This document shows, in pieces, positions 31,899 to 35,959 of a DNA stretch of 35,959 bases. Location of the stretch: positions 1 to 35,959 of the forward strand of contig JAFGOW010000183.1 in NCBI GenBank assembly GCA_016926265.1, read 5' to 3'. The DNA is from Deltaproteobacteria bacterium. Lineage in GTDB: Bacteria; Desulfobacterota; Desulfuromonadia; Desulfuromonadales; JAAYDE01. The notes beneath the pieces were generated by a model. The model did not search any database. It worked only from the letters and a program-made list of their open reading frames with translations, and was not told the DNA's origin. A program made the position numbers and the translations under genes. The number at the start of each line of letters is the position of its first letter. Positions within the stretch are counted from its first letter, which is position 1.

Positions 31899-33134
31899 TC
31901 AGCGGCGTTTCTTCGGTTTTTTCCCTTGCAGCAGATCGGCGAAAGTCCCCATTCCGGCCCCGGAGGGTTTATCGAAATAGGAACTGGCGGCCTGCTCTTC
32001 CGCTTCCGCCGCGGGGGAGTCAGCACCGGCCAGAAGCAGCGAAATCCGGTGCTGCTCCCGGTCGATTTTCTCGACCGTCACGGTGATCCGTTGGCCTGTC
32101 TGAAGAACCTCCTGGGCATGTTTGATCTGGCGTCCGGAACCCAATTTCGAAATGTGAATCAGGCCGTCGATCCCTTCCGCCAGGGAAACGAAAGCCCCGA
32201 AGGGCGTGAGCCGCGCCACCTTGCCGGGATAGCTCCCCCCTTCCCTGAACAGGTCCTCGACCCGGCTCCAGGGATCCGCCAAGGTGTCGCGGATGCTGAA
32301 GGAAAAGCGGTTCTTTTCCCAGTCGCAGCTCTTTACCGCCACCTCCAGTTCCTGCCCCGGCTGCAACACGGCGCGGATGTCCTCCACCCGCCCGTAGCCG
32401 ACCTCGGAAATGGGAACCAGCCCTTCGAGCCCCCCGATATCGACGAAGGCGCCGAAATCGAGGACATTGGTCACCACCCCTTTGACCACCATCCCCGGCT
32501 GGAGGGTCTCCTTGAGAGCCTCGCGCCGTTGTTTCTGCTCCTCCTCGAGAAGCACCCGGTGGGAGACGACGACGTTGCGTCCCCGTTCTCCAAACTGGGT
32601 GATCCGGAAAGACCGGGACTGCCCGATGACCTCGGCGGCGCCATCCTGACGCCGCAGACCCAACTGGGAGAAGGGGCAGAAGGCCCGCACCCCGCCCGGC
32701 AGGCGGATCTCGTAGCCGCCCTTGATTTCCTTCTCGATCCGCCCCTCGACCGGAATGCCGCTGCGCCACGCCTCTTCCATCTGGGCGGCTCCGGCGGCGC
32801 CGGAGCCAAGTTTGGTGGTGAAACGAAGTTCGCCGCCGGCGCCGGAAAGGAAATAGGCCAGCACCTTGTCCCCGACCGCCACGGTCTGATTCCCCTCGGC
32901 GTCGAGCAGTTCCCGGGCGTCCAGAACCCCCTCCCCTTTTTGCCCCACGTCGAGAAAAATCCAGTCGCCGCCGATCTGCAGCACCTTCGCCTCCACCTTC
33001 TGCCCCGGCTCCAGACGAACCTTGGTGGTCTTCAGGCTTTCCTCGAACAATTCGGCGAAACTTCCCTCCGAACCCTCGTCATTCTGTTCATTTTCTTCAT
33101 TCTCTTCATTCAGTTCATCGTCGTGTTCTCGCAT
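31899..33134 (-). CDS. RNA-binding protein with four S1 domains
   Basis: A 411-residue cytoplasmic protein with four successive S1/OB-fold repeats, roughly residues 40-110, 125-200, 205-290 and 300-370. The third and fourth are the most canonical (VTNVLDFGAFVDIGGLEGLVPISEV; VARLTPFGAFVSLAEGIDGLIHISKL). The N-terminus is acidic (DELNEENEENEQNDEGSEGS), and the C-terminus ends in a basic KKPKKRR tail. It resembles a shortened ribosomal protein S1 or the Tex/RpsA-like accessory proteins. With only four domains it is probably not the main S1, and a role in mRNA binding or translation is inferred. ATG 33134 has GAGG upstream. It is a single-gene unit ended by the terminator at 31841-31884. Confidence 0.88.
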   Translation of the reverse strand: MREHDDELNEENEENEQNDEGSEGSFAELFEESLKTTKVRLEPGQKVEAKVLQIGGDWIFLDVGQKGEGVLDARELLDAEGNQTVAVGDKVLAYFLSGAGGELRFTTKLGSGAAGAAQMEEAWRSGIPVEGRIEKEIKGGYEIRLPGGVRAFCPFSQLGLRRQDGAAEVIGQSRSFRITQFGERGRNVVVSHRVLLEEEQKQRREALKETLQPGMVVKGVVTNVLDFGAFVDIGGLEGLVPISEVGYGRVEDIRAVLQPGQELEVAVKSCDWEKNRFSFSIRDTLADPWSRVEDLFREGGSYPGKVARLTPFGAFVSLAEGIDGLIHISKLGSGRQIKHAQEVLQTGQRITVTVEKIDREQHRISLLLAGADSPAAEAEEQAASSYFDKPSGAGMGTFADLLQGKKPKKRR

Positions 33135-33398
33135 GGAAACCTCATGGAATGGGATAAAAAACCGGAAACATTATAGACCCTTTTGGCCGCCACCGTAACA
33201 TCCATTTTTCCATCTCAAGGGAATGATTTGGGTCGAGGCGGGAAGGGGCGCAGAGAAGGATACGGCGACAGCTCGCCGTTCCCGCAGAGGCACCATCGCG
33301 GGGGTTGACATGCCGGACCGCCTGAGGTAAACACGAAGACGGGGAAAATGAAACCTGCGGTTGAAATGAACCTCTTACCATTAATGAGGAAGGTGAGC
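33135..33398. other. Divergent intergenic region upstream of the flavodoxin-like gene
   Basis: The region contains a 7-bp hairpin, ACGGCGA-CAGC-TCGCCGT (about 33261-33278), and a possible CCCGC...GCGGG stem after it. I compared it by eye with c-di-GMP, cobalamin, TPP and FMN riboswitch cores and found no convincing match. Promoters for the S1 gene (minus) and for the flavodoxin-like gene (plus) must lie here. Confidence 0.4.
33305..33333 (+). promoter_or_regulatory. Candidate promoter of the flavodoxin-like gene
   Basis: A perfect TTGACA (33305-33310) is followed after 17 bp by TAAACA (33328-33333), a moderate -10. It would give a leader of about 60 nt before ATG 33399. Confidence 0.4.
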
Positions 33399-33899
33399 AT
33401 GAAGGTACTGGTCGCATATCTGTCGGAAACCGGCAATACCGAGAAACTGGCTCAGGCGATTTTCAACTCCCTTTCCAGCGGAGAAAAAGAGCTTCTGCCC
33501 CTGGAAAAAGTCACCGGCCTGGACGATTACGACCTGATTTTCTGCGGCTTTCCGGTTCAGGCCCACAGCGTTCCCAAAAAAGCCTCCCATTTCATCAAAT
33601 CGATTCCCAAGGGGAAGAAAGTGGCCTTTTTCGCCAGCCACGGTTCCCAGCGGGGGGGCGAGTTCGCCGTCACCGCTTTCCATCACGCCGTGAGTCTTTC
33701 CTCGGACCTTAAGGTTCTGGGCACCTTCGGAAGCCGGGGCCGGGTCAAAATGCAGCTCGTTGAGGCCTTGTCCAAGCAACTGGAACATCGGGCCTGGGCC
33801 GAGGAAGCCAGCAACGCGGCAACCCATCCGGACGAGGCCGATCTGAAGGATGCCGCGGATTTCGCCCGGGGAATAATCATCAAGGCACGCGCCAGCTGA
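33399..33899 (+). CDS. Flavodoxin-like protein
   Basis: A 166-residue FMN-binding fold protein. VAYLSETGNTEKLAQAI at residues 4-20 is the phosphate-binding loop of flavodoxins, matching the (S/T)xTGNT pattern. DLIFCGFPVQAHSVPKKASHFI and KVAFFASHGSQRGG supply the two loops that flank the isoalloxazine ring. The C-terminal helix contains EEASNAATHPDEADLKDAADFARGI. It probably serves as a low-potential electron carrier or quinone/flavin reductase; the partner is not shown by context. ATG 33399 follows GAGGAAGGTGA, so the track start at 33348 is not needed. It is followed by its own terminator and so is likely a single-gene unit. Confidence 0.9.
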   Translation: MKVLVAYLSETGNTEKLAQAIFNSLSSGEKELLPLEKVTGLDDYDLIFCGFPVQAHSVPKKASHFIKSIPKGKKVAFFASHGSQRGGEFAVTAFHHAVSLSSDLKVLGTFGSRGRVKMQLVEALSKQLEHRAWAEEASNAATHPDEADLKDAADFARGIIIKARAS

Positions 33900-33954
33900 T
33901 GCGGGGAGCCTGAGCGACAGCCCTCCCCCCTGTCATTGATTTTTGCAGCCCCCG

Positions 33955-33998
33955 GCCTGATGGAACCCCCGCTGCGGGAGGTTCCTTCAGGCTTTTTT
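33955..33998 (+). terminator. Rho-independent terminator after the flavodoxin-like gene
   Basis: The stem GCCTGATGGAACC (33955-33967) pairs with GGTTCCTTCAGGC (33980-33992) with one mismatch, followed by TTTTTT. It lies about 55 bp after the stop codon. Confidence 0.88.
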
Positions 33999-34015
33999 AT
34001 CAGGAGATCCCCATC

Positions 34016-34204
34016 ATGTACTTTTGGTGTTCACGCTGTTTCCGGGCTTTCGCCTCCGTTGAAGAATATCCCATGGATTGCTATTTCCCCGGTTGCGAGG
34101 CTGGCATCTACGATCTGAAGAAATGGGAAAGCTATCAGGAGAAGAACCCCGGGGCGCCGGAAATCCCCGAGCAGGGGAAGGTTTATCCTCCCCCAGGAAA
34201 ATAA
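34016..34204 (+). CDS. Small zinc-ribbon-like protein
   Basis: A 62-residue protein with CSRC at 5-8 and CYFPGC at 22-27, which together could form a zinc-binding site, though the second pair has a four-residue spacer (CxxxxC) unlike a standard knuckle. The rest is aromatic and Pro-rich, ending PPPGK. ATG 34016 follows CAGGAGA, a good ribosome binding site, just after a terminator. It may be a stand-alone gene. I do not recognise the family. A short ORF with this cysteine pattern and site is likely real. Confidence 0.6.
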   Translation: MYFWCSRCFRAFASVEEYPMDCYFPGCEAGIYDLKKWESYQEKNPGAPEIPEQGKVYPPPGK

Positions 34205-34420
34205 CCCTACCGACCCGACCAAAAAATCCCGGAGGGGAAATCCGGGTCGCGGCATTCCGCCCCCAACCCTCCAGGCCAGAGCGCCTTTCAATCCTCATGC
34301 CTCTGTTCCCGCCGTTTTTCCCTCTTTCCGGCCCCAGGGTTTCTAGAAAGCTCCAAAATAGCTGTTATCATGAGAGCAAATCACCCTCAAACAACCAACA
34401 GCTAACCGGGGAGGAATACC
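34205..34420. other. Intergenic region, promoter region of kbp
   Basis: 216 bp without a convincing ORF. It ends in an AT-richer stretch (gctccaaaatagctgttatc) and the GGGGAGG site for kbp. I do not see a confident -35/-10 pair. Confidence 0.4.
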
Positions 34421-34852
34421 ATGGGACTTCTGGATTTCGCGAAGGAAATCGGCAAAAAACTGTTCACCCGCGACGAGGAAGCCGCGGAACGGCTGATGAA
34501 TTATATCGATGAGGACAACCCCGGCATCTCGGATCTGGATGTGAAGTTCGACCAGGGCACCGTCTCCCTTTCCGGGCAGGCCGCCAGCCAGGAGGCCATG
34601 GAAAAGGCCGTTCTGCTGGCCGGCAACGTCCAGGGCGTTTCCGAGGTGAAAATAGACGGCCTCAAAACCCCGCCTGCGGAAAAAAAGGTCGAATTTTATA
34701 TCATCAAGAAGGGGGACACCCTTTCCGCCATCGCCAAAAAATTCTACGGCAAAGCCCATGAGTATCCCCGCATTTTCGAAGCCAACAGGGAAGTCATCAA
34801 GGATGCCAATCTGATCTATCCGGGTCAGAAAATCCGCATCCCGCTCGATTGA
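34421..34852 (+). CDS. kbp: Kbp/YgaU-like BON-LysM protein
   Basis: A 143-residue protein with the same two-domain build as E. coli Kbp (YgaU). It has an N-terminal helix (MGLLDFAKEIGKKLF), a BON domain (about 24-82; DLDVKFDQGTVSLSGQA, GVSEVKID), and a C-terminal LysM domain (about 90-142; FYIIKKGDTLSAIAKKFYG...PRIFEANR...IYPGQKIRIP). Kbp binds potassium in the cytoplasm in E. coli and is induced by osmotic stress; the same role here is inferred. No signal peptide is present, consistent with Kbp. ATG 34421 is preceded by GGGGAGG. The next gene follows within 60 bp on the same strand. Confidence 0.9.
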   Translation: MGLLDFAKEIGKKLFTRDEEAAERLMNYIDEDNPGISDLDVKFDQGTVSLSGQAASQEAMEKAVLLAGNVQGVSEVKIDGLKTPPAEKKVEFYIIKKGDTLSAIAKKFYGKAHEYPRIFEANREVIKDANLIYPGQKIRIPLD

Positions 34853-34911
34853 CAGCGATGGCCTCAACATCCTCAGAACGTGGTGATCCACCCATACCGA
34901 AGGTGATGAAA

Positions 34912-35718
34912 ATGGATATCGGCCTGCTTCTGGAAGCGATGATGAAATCGGGGATTTCTCCCTCCTCCGAAAACCGGATGCGCAACGCCACAGGCCTTGA
35001 CGGCCTGTCGGAAATCTTTGGCGGCGATTCTCCGCCATCCGGTGGTGGCGACCTCACCGATCTGCTTTCCGCCATGCTGGGTGGCCAGGAAAGGCAACCC
35101 CCCGGTGGCGGCGTCCTGGGGGATGTTTTGGGCCAGGTGGGCCATGCGGTCGGCGGCAGGAACAACCTGGCCGTGGGCGGACTGGGGGCTCTTCTCGGCG
35201 CGCTCTTCGGAGGAGGCGGCAAATCGATGGGAGGGGCCCTCGGCGGCGGTCTCATGGCCCTGCTGGGAGCCATGGCCTTTAAAGCGCTCAAAAACAGCGG
35301 CCAGAACGCTCAGCCCCCGCTGGGCCTCGTGGAACCGAAAACGGATCGAGAATCCTGCCAGTTGGAACACCAATCGGAGCTGGTTCTGAGAGCCATGATC
35401 AATGCCGCCAAGGCAGACAACCGGATCGATGAACATGAAATCCGGCGCATGGGGGGCAAGCTCCAGGAATTCGGGGCGGACGCCGAAGCCCAACGCTATA
35501 TGATGAAACAGATGCAAAAACCGATGGAAACGGACGATTTGATAGCGGCCGCTCAAGGTCAGCCTGAATTGGCCGCGGAAATTTACGCGGCCTCCCTGCT
35601 GACAATCGAGGTCGATACGCCGGCGGAAAGGAATTATCTGAATCGACTGGCCTCAGGTCTGGGCCTCAACCCCCAAGTGACAAAAAGCATCGAGGACCTG
35701 ATCGGGCTGAATCCGTAA
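34912..35718 (+). CDS. DUF533/TerB-like protein
   Basis: About 268 residues. Residues 1-130 are Gly/Leu/Met-rich with a hydrophobic, glycine-zipper-like stretch (LGALLGALFGGGGKSMGGALGGGLMALLGAMAF), which may insert into membranes. The C-terminal part (about 145-265) is a helical TerB/DUF533-like domain (LVLRAMINAAKADNRIDEHEIRRM...AAEIYAASLLTIEVDTPAERNYLNRLA...GL). Function is unknown; the family is annotated as related to tellurite-resistance TerB. I prefer ATG 34912, since AAGGTGA lies 5-6 bp before it; ATG 34858 and 34906 are alternatives. It is probably co-transcribed with kbp. It ends 10 bp from the convergent YpfJ-type gene. Confidence 0.82.
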   Translation: MDIGLLLEAMMKSGISPSSENRMRNATGLDGLSEIFGGDSPPSGGGDLTDLLSAMLGGQERQPPGGGVLGDVLGQVGHAVGGRNNLAVGGLGALLGALFGGGGKSMGGALGGGLMALLGAMAFKALKNSGQNAQPPLGLVEPKTDRESCQLEHQSELVLRAMINAAKADNRIDEHEIRRMGGKLQEFGADAEAQRYMMKQMQKPMETDDLIAAAQGQPELAAEIYAASLLTIEVDTPAERNYLNRLASGLGLNPQVTKSIEDLIGLNP

Positions 35719-35728
35719 ATAAGCCTCA

Positions 35729-35959
35729 CTAGAGAACCTTGGCCTGGAAGGTATTTCCGGCGCTCAGGTCGCCCTTGGCAAACCCCTTGCCGAACCAGCG
35801 TTGGCGCTGCTCGGAAGTGCCGTGGGTGAAACTGTCCGGAACGACATAGCCCTGGGTCCGTTTCTGGATCCGGTCGTCGCCCACGGCGCTGGCGGCGTTG
35901 AGCGCCTCCTCCAGATCCCCCGCCTCCAGCAGATTCATCCTCTTGACATGATGGGCCCA
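35729..35959 (-). CDS. ypfJ: YpfJ-family neutral zinc metallopeptidase, C-terminal part
   Basis: The reading frame enters from beyond the window edge, so only the last 76 residues are present. WAHHVKRMNLLEAGDLEEALNAASAVGDDRIQ and VVPDSFTHGTSEQRQRWFGKGFAKGD are characteristic of the YpfJ/KPN_00809 family of putative zinc metallopeptidases. The HExxH active site lies further upstream, outside the window. The track start at 35938 is an internal Met. Confidence 0.9.
   Translation of the reverse strand, partial: WAHHVKRMNLLEAGDLEEALNAASAVGDDRIQKRTQGYVVPDSFTHGTSEQRQRWFGKGFAKGDLSAGNTFQAKVL

Noticed and set aside
33240-33330. Riboswitch (c-di-GMP, cobalamin, TPP or FMN)
   Set aside because: Hairpins are present, but the conserved core sequences of these classes could not be matched by eye, and a candidate promoter lies downstream of the hairpins.

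Overview
The window is GC-rich and carries tightly packed genes with purine-rich Shine-Dalgarno sites. Gene content is mixed housekeeping and accessory: a UMF1-type transporter, a GTP cyclohydrolase of the FolE2 type, a CHASE4-like/PAS/GGDEF/EAL receptor, a BON-LysM protein and a YpfJ-type peptidase. Together with its intergenic repeats (an 'HAKTRRREGAKK'-type repeat, a 'catccctttcatcccc' repeat and a CTCCCC/GGGGAG palindrome) this suggests a free-living, Gram-negative environmental bacterium, perhaps Desulfuromonadales/Geobacterales-like. That taxonomic guess is inference only. I saw no rRNA, tRNA, CRISPR array or intact transposase.

Layout. 1-2349 (+): end of an MFS transporter, a glycerophosphodiester phosphodiesterase and a secreted protein of unknown function. 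2504-7723 (-): a VanZ-like protein, a glycosyltransferase plus flippase-like pair of visibly lower GC, and a large secreted CARDB protein with a duplicated cysteine-rich module. 7863-9370: REP-like stem-loops enclose a two-gene toxin-antitoxin locus, an MqsR-like candidate toxin followed by a zinc-ribbon/HTH/Panacea antitoxin. Its promoter carries a palindromic operator exactly between the -35 and -10 boxes. 9378-13235 (-): class 3 lipase, RluA-type pseudouridine synthase and a SWIM zinc-finger protein. 13549-20177 (-): a complete type I Wadjet anti-plasmid operon, jetA-jetB-jetC-jetD, with all junctions overlapping or 2 bp apart. An unrecognised gene (20228-20953) lies just upstream in the same direction and may belong to it.

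20954-23530 is a patchwork: GC-rich palindromes, gene debris (the 3' end of a patatin copy and the tail of another gene), a second nearly identical RluA-type gene, a Phd/RelE-type toxin-antitoxin pair with an operator of repeated GCACCT half-sites, and a possible decayed reading frame. 23534-25184 (+): endonuclease V overlapping an intact patatin-like phospholipase. 25231-26022 (-): folE2. 26386-30257 (+): the c-di-GMP enzyme and an alpha/beta hydrolase. 30273-33134 (-): a methyltransferase, a membrane-anchored CBS protein and a four-S1-domain RNA-binding protein with a clear terminator. 33399-35718 (+): a flavodoxin-like protein with its own terminator, a tiny zinc-ribbon protein, Kbp and a DUF533/TerB-like protein. 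35729-35959 (-): the end of a YpfJ-type metallopeptidase.

The main theme is mobile-DNA conflict: Wadjet, two toxin-antitoxin loci, REP-like and other repeats, and duplicated or broken genes between 5.7 and 23.5 kb. The best candidates for something undescribed are the gene upstream of jetA, the operator-in-spacer Panacea locus whose antitoxin C-terminus is written by a repeat, and the duplicated cysteine-rich secreted module.
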